Source: JASSUD01 sp031963415
GTDB taxonomy: Bacteria > Pseudomonadota > Gammaproteobacteria > Burkholderiales > Burkholderiaceae
DNA: 64,000 nucleotides
NCBI GenBank assembly: GCA_031963415.1
Contig: JASSUI010000001.1
Coordinates: 806,001 to 870,000 of the forward strand
Direction: 5' to 3'
Part shown: positions 8,821-18,557 of the stretch, piece after piece
Numbering within the stretch: the stretch's first letter is position 1
How the letters are laid out: the number at the start of each line of letters is the position of its first letter
Program-made: the position numbers and the translations under genes
Notes under the pieces: generated by a model
Database searches by the model: none
Seen by the model: only the letters and a program-made list of their open reading frames with translations
Told to the model about the DNA's origin: nothing

Positions 8821-9457
8821 AATTTATTCAAAATTAACAAATTATTTACACCAAATAAACATCAATTATCGTCAAGATCAAAATCCATATCAGGCATATG
8901 CCATGCCGGCAATAGCATTATTAATCAAAAATCTATACAACGAACATAATGCCAACTCTTTTCCTTTTTTGAAAAAAGAAGTCAATGAAGAGATTTCAGA
9001 AAAAAACAATAGCCCCGCAAAAAATCTAGAAAATATTTTTAAAAAAATATTTCCATTAATAAGTCCATCTTTATATGCCAATATTGTTTACGAAGAATAT
9101 CAAAAAATTCTGATAGATAGAAAGAGTTGGGAAAGTCGAGAAATATGGGAAGAAATGAAATTTTTTCTTTCTGAATTAATGAAAAATTTACACCATTCGA
9201 TTAATGAATTAGAGAAAAAAGAAAAGTGTGGCACAAGCGATACCAAAGACGACGAAACTCTACGGGACCATATCAATTGGATAGATAATTTATTCTATGA
9301 ATTACTCGAAATACGTAGAGAAATTATACTGCCTTTATTTAAAATTTCTTCAGGAAGAAACAATTTTGGAAGAATAATGGCCATAAAGGAAATGTATCGC
9401 CCGCAGCTCCCAAAGACATGCGCTATATTAGGAAAGAATTTAGAAAATTTCATTTGA
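8771..9457 (+). CDS. A+T-rich orphan protein, probable continuation of the preceding frame
   Basis: 228 residues from ATG 8771 (no ribosome-binding site; a TTG at 8762 is also in frame). Helical, Lys/Asn/Glu-rich, no known domain and no signal or membrane segment. It overlaps the end of the frame at 8137-8820, with the same composition and no independent translation signal. I read it as the 3' part of one ~440-residue gene, displaced by one base at the A-run at 8786-8793. Alternatives are a genuine frameshift mutation, a sequencing error in the homopolymer, or programmed or transcriptional slippage. Confidence 0.5.
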   Translation: METQTKKNQQIFSIWNEIYSKLTNYLHQININYRQDQNPYQAYAMPAIALLIKNLYNEHNANSFPFLKKEVNEEISEKNNSPAKNLENIFKKIFPLISPSLYANIVYEEYQKILIDRKSWESREIWEEMKFFLSELMKNLHHSINELEKKEKCGTSDTKDDETLRDHINWIDNLFYELLEIRREIILPLFKISSGRNNFGRIMAIKEMYRPQLPKTCAILGKNLENFI

Positions 9458-9472
9458 AATAAATAAAAAAAA

Positions 9473-9510
9473 GGGGTCAATAAAAGCCGACGCCAGCTTT
9501 TATTGATCCC
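9473..9510. terminator. Bidirectional terminator-like hairpin
   Basis: ggggtcaataaaagc (9473-9487) pairs with gcttttattgatccc (9496-9510), with one G-T wobble. It is preceded by an A-rich and followed by a T-rich stretch, and lies between convergent genes ending at 9457 and 9538, so it can serve both. Confidence 0.75.
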
Positions 9511-9537
9511 TTCTTTACTATTGAAAAAAATGGCTAA

Positions 9538-12474
9538 TTACCTCGTAATTGGCACACAACTACAAAACAAATTCCGATCTCCATGCGCATGGTCAGCGCG
9601 TCCAACAGGTGGCCAATATTTGCGGGTTTTCAATGCCGGTAACGGATAGGCCGCTACTTCCCGAGAATAAGCATGCGACCAATCATTAGCCATCACTACA
9701 GCCGCTGTATGAGGGGCATGTTTTAGCGGATTATCTTCGCGCTCAGCGTGCCCTTCTTCAATCGCGCGAATTTCTTCTCGAATTGCAATCATTGCATCGA
9801 TGAAGCGATCTAATTCTGCTTTCGGCTCGGATTCGGTAGGTTCGATCATTAATGTGCCGGCTACCGGGAAGCTCATCGTCGGTGCATGGAAGCCGTAGTC
9901 AATTAAACGTTTAGCGACGTCATCAACCGTTACGCCGCTAGTTTCTTTTAACGGACGCAAATCGAGAATGCACTCATGCGCAACAAGTCCGTTGGGGCCG
10001 GTGTATAGAATCGGGTAATGTGCAGCGAGTTTTTTCGCCAAATAATTCGCTGACAAAATCGCGCTTTCTGTAGCGGCCGTTAATCCTGCTGCCCCCATCA
10101 TCGCGATATACATCCATGAAATCGGCAAAATCGATGCTGACCCATAAGGCGCTGCAGAAACAGCACCTATACCTTGCGCATCACGTTGGTAAAGACTTGC
10201 TGAGTGATTCGGTAAGAAAGGTTTAAGATGCGCCGCTACCGCAACTGGCCCAACACCTGGTCCGCCACCACCGTGTGGAATGCAGAAAGTTTTGTGTAAG
10301 TTCAAATGCGAAACATCACCGCCAAACTCACCTGGTGCGCTTAAGCCAACCAATGCATTCAAATTAGCGCCATCGACGTACACTTGGCCGCCATTTGCAT
10401 GAATTAAGTCGCACAGCTCACGAACATTTTGCTCAAACACGCCATGAGTCGATGGGTAAGTAATCATGATGGCTGCCAGCTCTTTTGCATGCTGTGCTAC
10501 CTTGGTCCGTAAATCAGCCATATCAATATTACCGTTGGCATCGCATGCGACCACTACTACCCGCATACCGGCCATTTGTGCTGACGCGGGATTGGTACCG
10601 TGTGCTGAGGCTGGAATCAAGCAAATATCTCTTTGGGCTTCACCGCGCGACGCATGGTAAGCACGAATCATCAATAGCCCTGCATACTCACCTTGAGAAC
10701 CTGCGTTAGGCTGCAATGAGACTGCCGCGTAGCCAGTACAAGCTGCCAGCATCTGCTCAAGCTGCTCAATCATCTCTCGATAACCAACTGTTTGAGCAGC
10801 AGGCGCAAACGGATGCAAATGCGCGAACTCCGGCCATGAAATCGGCAACATCTCGCTTGTTGCGTTTAACTTCATCGTGCACGAGCCAAGCGGAATCATT
10901 GTGCGATCTAAAGCAAGATCTTTATCCGCAAGGCTACGCAGATAACGCAACATGTCATGCTCAGCGTGATGACGATTAAATACAGGGTGCGTTAAATAAG
11001 TACTGTGGCGAACGACGGAATCAGGCAATACCTGTTCATCTGTGAGAGCAGCATCAAGTTGCTGTAAATCAGGAAGCGTTAAGTTAGGCGAATCTTTTTT
11101 AGCAGCGGCAAAGATTTGCCAAAGTGCTAACACATCATTGCGCGTCGTCGTTTCATCAAACGATACACCAATGCTCGTTTGATCGATTTGACGCAAATTA
11201 ATCTTTTGCGCCGCCGCCTCAGCATGTAATGCTGCTGTGTCGTTACCGCTGGCAATCGTGAGTGTATCGAAGTAAGTCGAGTTCGTAATCGTGTAACCCA
11301 ACTGCTTAAGACCCATCGCAAAAAGCGTCGTTAACCGATGTACACGTAAAGCTATTTTGCGCAAACCATGAGGGCCATGATAGACCGCGTAGAAAGAACT
11401 CATGATGGCGAGCAATGCCTGCGCTGTACAAATATTTGACGTCGCTTTTTCCCGGCGGATATGTTGCTCACGTGTTTGCAATGCCAGTCGCAACGCGGGT
11501 TGCTTTTGCGCATCCACCGTCACGCCGATCAAGCGACCTGGCAATTGCCGCTTAAACTCATCGCGCACCGCAAAATAAGCGGCATGCGGTCCACCAAATC
11601 CCATTGGTACACCAAAGCGTTGCGTACTGCCAATCGCAATATCCGCTCCCCATTCACCTGGCGGAACCAGCAACGTAAGCGCTAACAAATCGGCCGCTGC
11701 CACAACATAACTACCTGCCTCATGCAGCGCCGCAGCCAGTTCACGATAATCGCTTACATCGCCATTAACCCCCGGGTATTGCAGCAACACACCAAACGCA
11801 TTTGCATTAATTGCGTCGTGCGCTGACCCAACGACGACTTCAATACCAAGCGGACAAGCGCGAGTTTTAACCACTTCAATGGTTTGCGGCAGCACATCGT
11901 CAGCAATATAAAAAACTTTTGACGTCGAACGACTCGCGCGCTGCAACAACATCATCGCTTCAGCCGCTGCAGTCGCCTCATCCAGCATCGATGCATTCGC
12001 CACAGATAATGCGGTGAGGTCAGTCACCATTTGCTGGAAATTTAATAGCGCTTCTAAACGCCCCTGTGAAATTTCAGGTTGGTAAGGCGTATAAGCGGTG
12101 TACCAAGCGGGGTTCTCTAACACATTGCGCAAGATAACGCCTGGCGTATGCGTGCCGTAATACCCTTGTCCAATAAACGAACGGAAGACTTGATTTTTGA
12201 GCGCTAGCTTACGCAATGCGGCTAACGCTTCTGTTTCGCTTTTGGGTTCGGTAAAAGAAGCCAGGGACAATGACTCAGCGCGACGAATTTCAGTAGGTAG
12301 CGCCGCGTTCATTAATTCAGTGCGCGAACTAAAACCCAACACATCCAGCATCTGCTGCTGATCTAAAGCAGTCGGGCCAATATGACGCATAGCAAATGCT
12401 CCGCTGTCTTCTAACGAAGCTAAGGGCATTGACAAAAGTTGACGATTTAGCAAATCAGATGTGTTCGGGTTCAT
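9538..12474 (-). CDS. gcvP: Glycine dehydrogenase (aminomethyl-transferring), P-protein
   Basis: About 978 residues, full length for the single-chain P-protein. It is PLP-dependent: it decarboxylates glycine and transfers the aminomethyl group to the lipoyl arm of GcvH. The PLP-lysine region LNLHKTFCIPHGGGGPG is near residue 725; family motifs FRSFIGQGYYGTHTP and ENPAWYTAYTPYQPEISQ are near the N-terminus. I prefer ATG 12474, which gives a family-like N-terminus; a GTG at 12486 is four codons upstream. Neither has a clear ribosome-binding site. It is the last gene of gcvT-gcvH-gcvP, but wide gaps with palindromic repeats separate the three, so single-transcript expression is uncertain. Confidence 0.96.
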   Translation of the reverse strand: MNPNTSDLLNRQLLSMPLASLEDSGAFAMRHIGPTALDQQQMLDVLGFSSRTELMNAALPTEIRRAESLSLASFTEPKSETEALAALRKLALKNQVFRSFIGQGYYGTHTPGVILRNVLENPAWYTAYTPYQPEISQGRLEALLNFQQMVTDLTALSVANASMLDEATAAAEAMMLLQRASRSTSKVFYIADDVLPQTIEVVKTRACPLGIEVVVGSAHDAINANAFGVLLQYPGVNGDVSDYRELAAALHEAGSYVVAAADLLALTLLVPPGEWGADIAIGSTQRFGVPMGFGGPHAAYFAVRDEFKRQLPGRLIGVTVDAQKQPALRLALQTREQHIRREKATSNICTAQALLAIMSSFYAVYHGPHGLRKIALRVHRLTTLFAMGLKQLGYTITNSTYFDTLTIASGNDTAALHAEAAAQKINLRQIDQTSIGVSFDETTTRNDVLALWQIFAAAKKDSPNLTLPDLQQLDAALTDEQVLPDSVVRHSTYLTHPVFNRHHAEHDMLRYLRSLADKDLALDRTMIPLGSCTMKLNATSEMLPISWPEFAHLHPFAPAAQTVGYREMIEQLEQMLAACTGYAAVSLQPNAGSQGEYAGLLMIRAYHASRGEAQRDICLIPASAHGTNPASAQMAGMRVVVVACDANGNIDMADLRTKVAQHAKELAAIMITYPSTHGVFEQNVRELCDLIHANGGQVYVDGANLNALVGLSAPGEFGGDVSHLNLHKTFCIPHGGGGPGVGPVAVAAHLKPFLPNHSASLYQRDAQGIGAVSAAPYGSASILPISWMYIAMMGAAGLTAATESAILSANYLAKKLAAHYPILYTGPNGLVAHECILDLRPLKETSGVTVDDVAKRLIDYGFHAPTMSFPVAGTLMIEPTESEPKAELDRFIDAMIAIREEIRAIEEGHAEREDNPLKHAPHTAAVVMANDWSHAYSREVAAYPLPALKTRKYWPPVGRADHAHGDRNLFCSCVPITR

Positions 12475-12540
12475 GCTTGGTTTCACGATGAATAAGTGAG
12501 GGTAAAAAAGCGTAATAAGACAAGCTATCTCATGACAAGG

Positions 12541-12589
12541 AGCTGAATAAAACCCATAGCGTTATTCGCTTGCGGTTTATTCAGCGCCT
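12541..12589. repeat. Dispersed palindromic repeat, family 1 (short copy)
   Basis: agctgaataaaacccatagc pairs with gcggtttattcagcgcct, an inverted repeat with the same ends as the copy at 3729. It lies between gcvH and gcvP. Confidence 0.6.
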
Positions 12590-12663
12590 CTTTAAATAGG
12601 ATATAGCACCTTTCATAAACCTTTCATCAGCCTGATGAAAGGCTTATTCCGGTGCTTTTAAAA

Positions 12664-13044
12664 TCAATCACCAATAAGTTCTTGATAAGCTTGCGCCGAC
12701 AACAGCGTATCAAGGTCTGCTTGATGGGTAACTTTGAGCTTAAATAACCAAGCAGCGTAGGGTTCTTGGTTAACTTGCTCTGGTGCGCTCGCGAGTTCTT
12801 CGTTTACCGCGACCACTTCACCAGCGATTGGCGCATAAATATCAGAAGCAGCCTTCACAGACTCAACCACAGCAATAGCATCTTTCGCATTCACCGCTTT
12901 ACCGATTGCAGGTAATTCGATAAAAACAATATCGCCAAGCGCTTCTTGCGCATGATCGGTGATACCGATTAAAGCGGTGCCGTCCGCCTCAACACGCACC
13001 CATTCATGCGACTCTGTATATTTCAAATCAGCTGGCACACTCAT
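12664..13044 (-). CDS. gcvH: Glycine cleavage system H protein
   Basis: 126 residues, the normal length. This is the lipoyl carrier that shuttles the aminomethyl intermediate between GcvP, GcvT and the dihydrolipoyl dehydrogenase. The lipoylation lysine is K64 in ESVKAASDIYAP. The start is ATG 13044, preceded by ggaaattt. It sits between gcvT (274 bp upstream) and gcvP; both gaps carry palindromic repeats. Confidence 0.97.
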   Translation of the reverse strand: MSVPADLKYTESHEWVRVEADGTALIGITDHAQEALGDIVFIELPAIGKAVNAKDAIAVVESVKAASDIYAPIAGEVVAVNEELASAPEQVNQEPYAAWLFKLKVTHQADLDTLLSAQAYQELIGD

Positions 13045-13086
13045 TTAAATTTCCTTTTATAGAGAAACGTGAGAATAAAATTTTTA

Positions 13087-13267
13087 GAACCTGTTCATAA
13101 TCTTCAGAAGAAGAAATAGCAGGTTGATCGGCCTACATGTTGGGGTTCTTTCGTCACCTCAACCTACGACTTTTCGGCAAATTTTGTAGGTTGGGGTGAG
13201 GTACGAACCCCAACGTGACGGCTAATAACCTCACAAAACACTCTTCTTTGAGATTCTGAACAGGCTC
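13087..13267. repeat. Large palindromic repeat, family 4
   Basis: A ~180-bp imperfect palindrome. The outer arms are gaacctgttcataatcttc and a diverged complement ending gattctgaacaggctc; the inner arms are catgttggggttc and gaaccccaacgtg. The core (catgttggggt ... caccccaac) recurs at 43173-43262. It separates gcvT from gcvH and could act as a hairpin in the mRNA. Confidence 0.75.
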
Positions 13268-13318
13268 TTAAAACTTCTATAAATCTAGAAATAATCTTTT
13301 AGAGGCCGCTATCAAATG

Positions 13319-14500
13319 CTAGCTAACTAGCGCTTTACCATGCCGCACAAAAGGAAGTAATACGACACTTGCCGGCAATAATTTGTCTCGAATTTGGACT
13401 TGTACCGTCATACCAGCACAGACATTTAGCGGTACTCGAGCAAGTGCAATTGACTGCTTGAGCGTTGGCGAGAAGGTGCCACTGGTAATTTCACCCTCGC
13501 CCGCAGGCGTAATTACTTTCTGATGCGCGCGCAATACGCCACCTGCTGTTCCATCTGGACGCAGAATTAAACCAACCCATGCATAGCGCTGGCCTTTACT
13601 TAATAAAGCATCTTTGCCAACAAAATCACGCGGCGCAGCAAGGTCAACGGTCCACCCTAAACCTGCATCAAGTGGCGAGGTATGTTCGTCCATATCTTGT
13701 CCATACAGATTCATACCCGCCTCTAAACGCAACGTATCACGAGCAGCTAAGCCACAAGGCCGAACGCCTACTTGGTAAAGTGCTTGCCATACATTTTCGG
13801 CAGTCTCAGATCGCATGATTAATTCAAAACCATCTTCGCCGGTGTAACCCGTGCGTGCGATCATCATTTCACCGAACGACGCTTCATCAGATATCACAGC
13901 AAAGTTAAAGGGTTTTAAAGTTTGACTCTTGCTCTCAGTGAAAGGTAGCGCGCTCCAAACTTTCGTTCGCGCCTGTGGGCCTTGTACAGCAATCATTGCT
14001 AGATCACGACGAACTTGAATCTTGAGGCCAACACTTTCACCCAAATTCAGTTGCTCGTTGAGTTGATTAAGCCAATTGATATCGTGCTGTGCGGTCGCTG
14101 CATTCACGACCACACGCAAAAAATCTTCATTGAAAAAATACAGAATGACATCATCAACCACGCCGCCATCTGCATTTAATAAACAAGAATAAAGCGCCCT
14201 TCCAGGCGCTTTCAATTTATCGACATTATTTGCTGCCGCGTAGCGGAAGAAAGTTTGCGCACCGTGACTGCCGGTGGCACTCGTCACGTCAATCACGCAC
14301 ATATGTGACACATCAAACATACCTGCATCAGTACGCACTGCTCGATGCTCATCAAGCTGCGAACCATAATTAAGAGGCATCTCCCAACCACCAAATTCAA
14401 CTAAGCGCGCTTTTAGCGCACTATGCGCGGCATACAGAGGGGTGCGCTGGAGTGTTTTTGGACTTTGCTCTTGCGGTGGCGTTTGCTTCAATTCAGTCAT
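13319..14500 (-). CDS. gcvT: Glycine cleavage system aminomethyltransferase, T protein
   Basis: 393 residues, about 20 more than usual because of a Pro/Gln-rich N-terminal leader before TPLYAAHSALKARLVEFGGW. It releases ammonia and passes the one-carbon unit from lipoyl-GcvH to tetrahydrofolate. Family motifs MFDVSHM, RTGYTGEDGFE and RLEAGMNLYGQDMDE are present. First gene of the gcv group on this strand. I saw no glycine riboswitch in the 175 bp upstream. Confidence 0.96.
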   Translation of the reverse strand: MTELKQTPPQEQSPKTLQRTPLYAAHSALKARLVEFGGWEMPLNYGSQLDEHRAVRTDAGMFDVSHMCVIDVTSATGSHGAQTFFRYAAANNVDKLKAPGRALYSCLLNADGGVVDDVILYFFNEDFLRVVVNAATAQHDINWLNQLNEQLNLGESVGLKIQVRRDLAMIAVQGPQARTKVWSALPFTESKSQTLKPFNFAVISDEASFGEMMIARTGYTGEDGFELIMRSETAENVWQALYQVGVRPCGLAARDTLRLEAGMNLYGQDMDEHTSPLDAGLGWTVDLAAPRDFVGKDALLSKGQRYAWVGLILRPDGTAGGVLRAHQKVITPAGEGEITSGTFSPTLKQSIALARVPLNVCAGMTVQVQIRDKLLPASVVLLPFVRHGKALVS

Positions 14501-14675
14501 TCAGGTACCTAATTTGTTTAGAAATCCTGCACAACCTTGCCACTAGCCACTGCACGGTCACACAGAAATTCCTGAGCTATTTTGCCAGTGCGTATTTTAC
14601 TATCCGGTGATTGACTGCTGCAGAAAACGATAATCATTGCTTGGGGCCAGCTCATGATCTTTTAAAAAATCAGAG

Positions 14676-15839
14676 TCAAGCCATCGCGACTGGCGAATAA
14701 TCGAGCCAAACATTTTGTGCCTGCGCGATTTCTACTTGCGCCTGCGATACCTCAAAATAGCGGTCTATTAGCGCGTTGATGTAGAGCTTAATATTTTCTA
14801 TTTTGATTACATTCCGCCATGCTGGAATTTCTTCTTGCGCTAATTTCCCTCGAGCATTTCTTATCTCTTTAGTAAGCATTCCTTTAATAACGGTCATCTC
14901 CTCCATTGAAAAATATTTTCTTAGCTCAATGCCCTGTTTGTTTACGCTTTTTCTCTCTAACTCAAGAAGCTTAGCTAGGACGAATACCTCTTCAGAAGCA
15001 CGATTTTGTTTTACTGGGTCTTCGACCTCTTCCTGCATCGGAACCGATATAGAAATGCGCAACATCTGATAAACAGAGGGTTTGAGCATCACGTAGCTGT
15101 GCAAAAAATCTGCTTCAAAATTATCAATATAAAAAGGAATGAGGTTTATCTCTTCTAGATAAAAGTACGGATCTGTTAGCGCTTGAGCGTGCATGCCTTT
15201 GATCGCTTGCTTCTCTAGCAGCAATAAAATTTCAGCCTGTTGCCAAATTTTCGCTGCCTTTTCATGCAACTCATTTAATGAACCGCAATAAGTCTGGTAT
15301 TGCTCTTGAAGCTCTGTCTGCGCTTGCTCAATGCGTTTGAACTCATCTTCTGCTGCATCCCACTCGGCTTCCATCGCTTTAAGTTCATTTGTGTTCTTTG
15401 CTAAGTCTTTTGCTATTTGCGCAAGTAAAGCCCGCTGGGTAGTAGGATTTTTATACAACGCTCTTTGTTGATCGCGCAGTAATCGACACTTATTTGCTTG
15501 CCTGGTAAGCGCCCGATAGTCTTGCGCTTTGCGCATAAATTTTGTGTTCAGTGCTTGTTGCTTATCGACAAACTCTCTATTTTTATAATTTTTTTCGCCG
15601 ATTGCATATTGCAACTCTCCGCCTTCTTTCCATAACACCAACAACTGCTGTTTGAGCTGTAGACATGAATCCTTGATATTTACCATTCCTGCTGACGCAG
15701 CACAGCTTATTTCTGGTTCAATTGATGAAACTGAGTACGCTGATGAAGAGCTTCTTCTCGTACTTTCTGAAGAAGAAGATTGAGTAGATGCAAATTGCGG
15801 GCTATTGGATAGGCTAGATAATCCATAAGGATTGCCCAT
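14676..15839 (-). CDS. Ser-rich, coiled-coil orphan protein, candidate effector
   Basis: 387 residues, no family recognised. Residues 1-45 are strongly Ser-rich and probably disordered (SLSNSPQFASTQSSSSESTR). From about 55 to 200 the sequence is a long Gln/Glu/Lys/Ala-rich coiled coil; the remainder is helical. No signal peptide or membrane segment. ATG 15839 has a very strong ribosome-binding site (aggaggagaat). The disordered Ser-rich start is like those of the orphans at 8137 and 53189, suggesting a common export route; type III secretion is inference. A one-mismatch hrpII-like box lies about 100 bp upstream. It is transcribed toward gcvT but probably independently. Confidence 0.75.
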   Translation of the reverse strand: MGNPYGLSSLSNSPQFASTQSSSSESTRRSSSSAYSVSSIEPEISCAASAGMVNIKDSCLQLKQQLLVLWKEGGELQYAIGEKNYKNREFVDKQQALNTKFMRKAQDYRALTRQANKCRLLRDQQRALYKNPTTQRALLAQIAKDLAKNTNELKAMEAEWDAAEDEFKRIEQAQTELQEQYQTYCGSLNELHEKAAKIWQQAEILLLLEKQAIKGMHAQALTDPYFYLEEINLIPFYIDNFEADFLHSYVMLKPSVYQMLRISISVPMQEEVEDPVKQNRASEEVFVLAKLLELERKSVNKQGIELRKYFSMEEMTVIKGMLTKEIRNARGKLAQEEIPAWRNVIKIENIKLYINALIDRYFEVSQAQVEIAQAQNVWLDYSPVAMA

Positions 15840-15939
15840 ATTCTCCTCCTGACAGTGAATAAAGAATGACGAGCGACGCCTTCCCCCAAAGCACGGTTTT
15901 TTAGGCGATTGGTGCGGGCTTTTTCGGCCAAATGGAAAA

Positions 15940-15963
15940 CGAACTGCTGAGGAAAGTCACGAT
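15940..15963 (-). promoter_or_regulatory. Degenerate hrpII-like box (ATCG-N16-TTCG)
   Basis: On the minus strand ATCG (15963-15960), 16 nt, then TTCG (15943-15940), about 100 bp before ATG 15839. One mismatch from TTCG-N16-TTCG and no convincing -10 at the expected place. Weak on its own; noted because the gene resembles the other two with perfect boxes. Confidence 0.25.
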
Positions 15964-16131
15964 AGCGCTCAACTCGATATATTTTTTTTGATATTTATGA
16001 GCACATAAAAAAATTAAAAAGAATTTTATGTACGCGCTACCGCACCCACAATGAGAACTTTCTGCAACTTGCTATCATTGGGCAATTAACAACTCGGAAA
16101 TTCTCTCGGCCAATTGGCTGTCTTTACCTCT

Positions 16132-18249
16132 ATGTCCGCTAATCTCAATGCTGCGCAACGCGAAGCGGTGCGCTATTTCGATGGTCCCTGTTTGGTGCTT
16201 GCCGGCGCTGGCAGTGGTAAAACGCGCGTTATTACGCAAAAGATCGCTTATTTAATTGAAGAAAAAGGGTTTCAGCCTAAACACATTGCTGCGCTCACCT
16301 TCACGAATAAAGCAGCAGCAGAAATGCATGAACGTGCAGGACAGCTGCTCGCAGGCAAAACCTTAACTGCGCCGGGCTACGAAGGACGCCCTGTCTCGCT
16401 TAAACAGCTGACTATTTGTACTTTTCATGCATTAGGGATGCAGATGTTGCGGCAAGAGGCCGAGCATGTTGGGTTGAAACCGCAGTTTTCGATTATGGAT
16501 GCGGGGGATTGCTTTGTAATGCTGCAAGAGCAAGCGGCTACGACTGATAAAACATTAATTCGACGCATTCAAACCGCTATTTCTTTATGGAAAAACGGCC
16601 TTGTTACTCCAGAAGCCGCATTAGCCGAAGCCCGTGATGAAGACGAGCAACAAGCAGCGCTGATTTATCGCAACTACGCGGCGACACTGCAGGCTTATCA
16701 GGCAGTGGACTTTGATGATTTGATTCGATTGCCTACCGAAATTCTGGCAGCGCACGAAGCCGTGCGTGACAAATGGCAGAATCGTCTGCGTTATTTATTA
16801 ATTGACGAGTATCAAGACACCAACGCCTGCCAATATGCATTACTCAAACTACTAGCTGGCCCACGAGCAGCATTCACTGCAGTAGGTGATGATGATCAAG
16901 CGATTTATGGCTGGCGTGGCGCAACACTTGAGAATCTGCGACAACTCCAAGTTGATTTTCCACAGCTGCAGGTGATCAAACTTGAGCAAAATTACCGTTC
17001 GACAGTCCGTATCTTGACCGCTGCTAATCAAGTGATTGCAAACAATCCAAAGCTTTTTGAAAAAAAACTTTGGAGCGAACATGGGATGGGCGATTTGATC
17101 ACGATCACCGCTGCGAATGATGAAGAGCATGAGGCAGAATCGGTCGTGTTTCGCCTTTCCGCACATCGTTTTGAGCGACGCGCTCACTTTCGTGATTATG
17201 CAATTTTGTATCGAGGCAATTTCCAGGCGCGAGTTTTTGAGCAGATACTGCGCCGTGAACGCATTCCTTACATTTTGTCAGGCGGGCAATCGTTCTTTGA
17301 CAAAGCAGAAATTAAAGATCTGTGCGCTTATTTACGGTTAATTGCAAATGCTGACGATGACCCTGCCTTTATTCGCGCTATCACGACACCGCGTCGTGGT
17401 GTTGGCACAGCGACACTAGAGGCACTTGGGAATTTTGCTGGGCAAGCTAAAGTTTCGCTCTTTGAAGCAGTCTATATGGGTGGACTTGAAACACGACTCG
17501 CAGCGCGGCAAATTTACCCGCTGCGTGCGTTTACCGACTTCATTCAACGCATCGCTGATCGCGCGGCGAACGAGCCCGCTAGCACCTTACTTGATGAATT
17601 AATGTCAGGCATCGATTACGAAGCCTATCTATACGATACGTTTGATGAAAGACAAGCGCTTATCAAATGGCAAAATGCCTGTGAGTTTCTTGATTGGTTA
17701 AAGCGCAAAGGCACAAAGCCAGAAGCATCGATTTTGCCCAATTCGTCAAATGCACAAGCGGATAGCCAGCAGAGCGCAGAAAACGTCGATGATCCAGGTA
17801 AAAACCTTTTGCAACTCATTCAAACCGTGTCTTTGATTTCAATGCTGGAAGGGCGCGAGGAAGATCAAGATGCCGTGCGTTTATCCACTATCCATGCAGC
17901 TAAAGGATTGGAATATCCGCATGTATTTTTAGTTGGGTGTGAAGAAGGCATCTTGCCGCACCGCGGCAATGAAGCAGGTAGCACTGAACAGGCTGTTGAC
18001 GAAGAAACCCGAGCAGCTCGCGTTGAAGAAGAACGACGTTTAATGTACGTCGCAATCACCCGTGCCAAACGCAGTTTGCACCTGAGCTATTGCACGAAAC
18101 GCAAACGCGCAAAAGAAACATTAAAGTGCGAAGCTTCCCGTTTTATCAAAGAAATGGCACTTGACGACGCACCACCCCCCACCGCAGATGAAGCCCCACT
18201 GAGTCCAAAAGATCGCTTCGCTAATTTGAAGGCGTTGCTAACGACGTGA
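16132..18249 (+). CDS. rep: UvrD/Rep-family ATP-dependent DNA helicase
   Basis: 705 residues, a full-length superfamily 1A 3'-5' helicase. Motif I AGAGSGKT is at residues 24-31. Others are motif II DEYQDTN, motif III GDDDQAIYGWRGA, motif IV EQNYRST, motif V TIHAAKGLEYPHVFLVGCEE and motif VI EERRLMYVAITRAKRSL. Length and C-terminus suggest Rep rather than UvrD, with a role in replication restart; this assignment is from similarity. I start at ATG 16132; a TTG at 16114 adds six residues. No clear ribosome-binding site is seen for either. Confidence 0.88.
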   Translation: MSANLNAAQREAVRYFDGPCLVLAGAGSGKTRVITQKIAYLIEEKGFQPKHIAALTFTNKAAAEMHERAGQLLAGKTLTAPGYEGRPVSLKQLTICTFHALGMQMLRQEAEHVGLKPQFSIMDAGDCFVMLQEQAATTDKTLIRRIQTAISLWKNGLVTPEAALAEARDEDEQQAALIYRNYAATLQAYQAVDFDDLIRLPTEILAAHEAVRDKWQNRLRYLLIDEYQDTNACQYALLKLLAGPRAAFTAVGDDDQAIYGWRGATLENLRQLQVDFPQLQVIKLEQNYRSTVRILTAANQVIANNPKLFEKKLWSEHGMGDLITITAANDEEHEAESVVFRLSAHRFERRAHFRDYAILYRGNFQARVFEQILRRERIPYILSGGQSFFDKAEIKDLCAYLRLIANADDDPAFIRAITTPRRGVGTATLEALGNFAGQAKVSLFEAVYMGGLETRLAARQIYPLRAFTDFIQRIADRAANEPASTLLDELMSGIDYEAYLYDTFDERQALIKWQNACEFLDWLKRKGTKPEASILPNSSNAQADSQQSAENVDDPGKNLLQLIQTVSLISMLEGREEDQDAVRLSTIHAAKGLEYPHVFLVGCEEGILPHRGNEAGSTEQAVDEETRAARVEEERRLMYVAITRAKRSLHLSYCTKRKRAKETLKCEASRFIKEMALDDAPPPTADEAPLSPKDRFANLKALLTT

Positions 18250-18320
18250 TAAAAATTGACTAAAAATATTGAAAAAATACAAAAGAAAGGAGCGCTATAA
18301 GCTATTCAACGGAAGCGCGT

Positions 18321-18371
18321 TTAACCGACATTCCGCTACTCCTCCTCCCAAACTCCTTGAATTTAACTTTG
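18321..18371. repeat. Left inverted repeat flanking the NACHT-WD40 gene
   Basis: Core cgacattccgctactcctcc with flanks ttaac and ttgaatttaac. The reverse complement of 24252-24303 matches it over ~50 bp at roughly 80 percent identity. These may be the ends of a mobile unit carrying the gene at 18558-24026, or two relics of the same IS. Confidence 0.6.
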
Positions 18372-18557
18372 CCTCATATCTACCTTGCGATGGATAGGTC
18401 AGCACTTATCAAGACGCTCAGGATAATGCCTGATTCTCGTTAACCCTCTTTCTTCTTATGATTCGCCGCTAATATCGTCGATATGAGCGTTCAGCATAAG
18501 AATTGAGTTTTCAACTCACAACCCGCTGGCCCGAAGCTAAAACGAAAAAGGAAAAAT

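Noticed and set aside
14501..14675. Glycine riboswitch upstream of gcvT
   Set aside because: I looked for the paired aptamer core motifs and did not see them.
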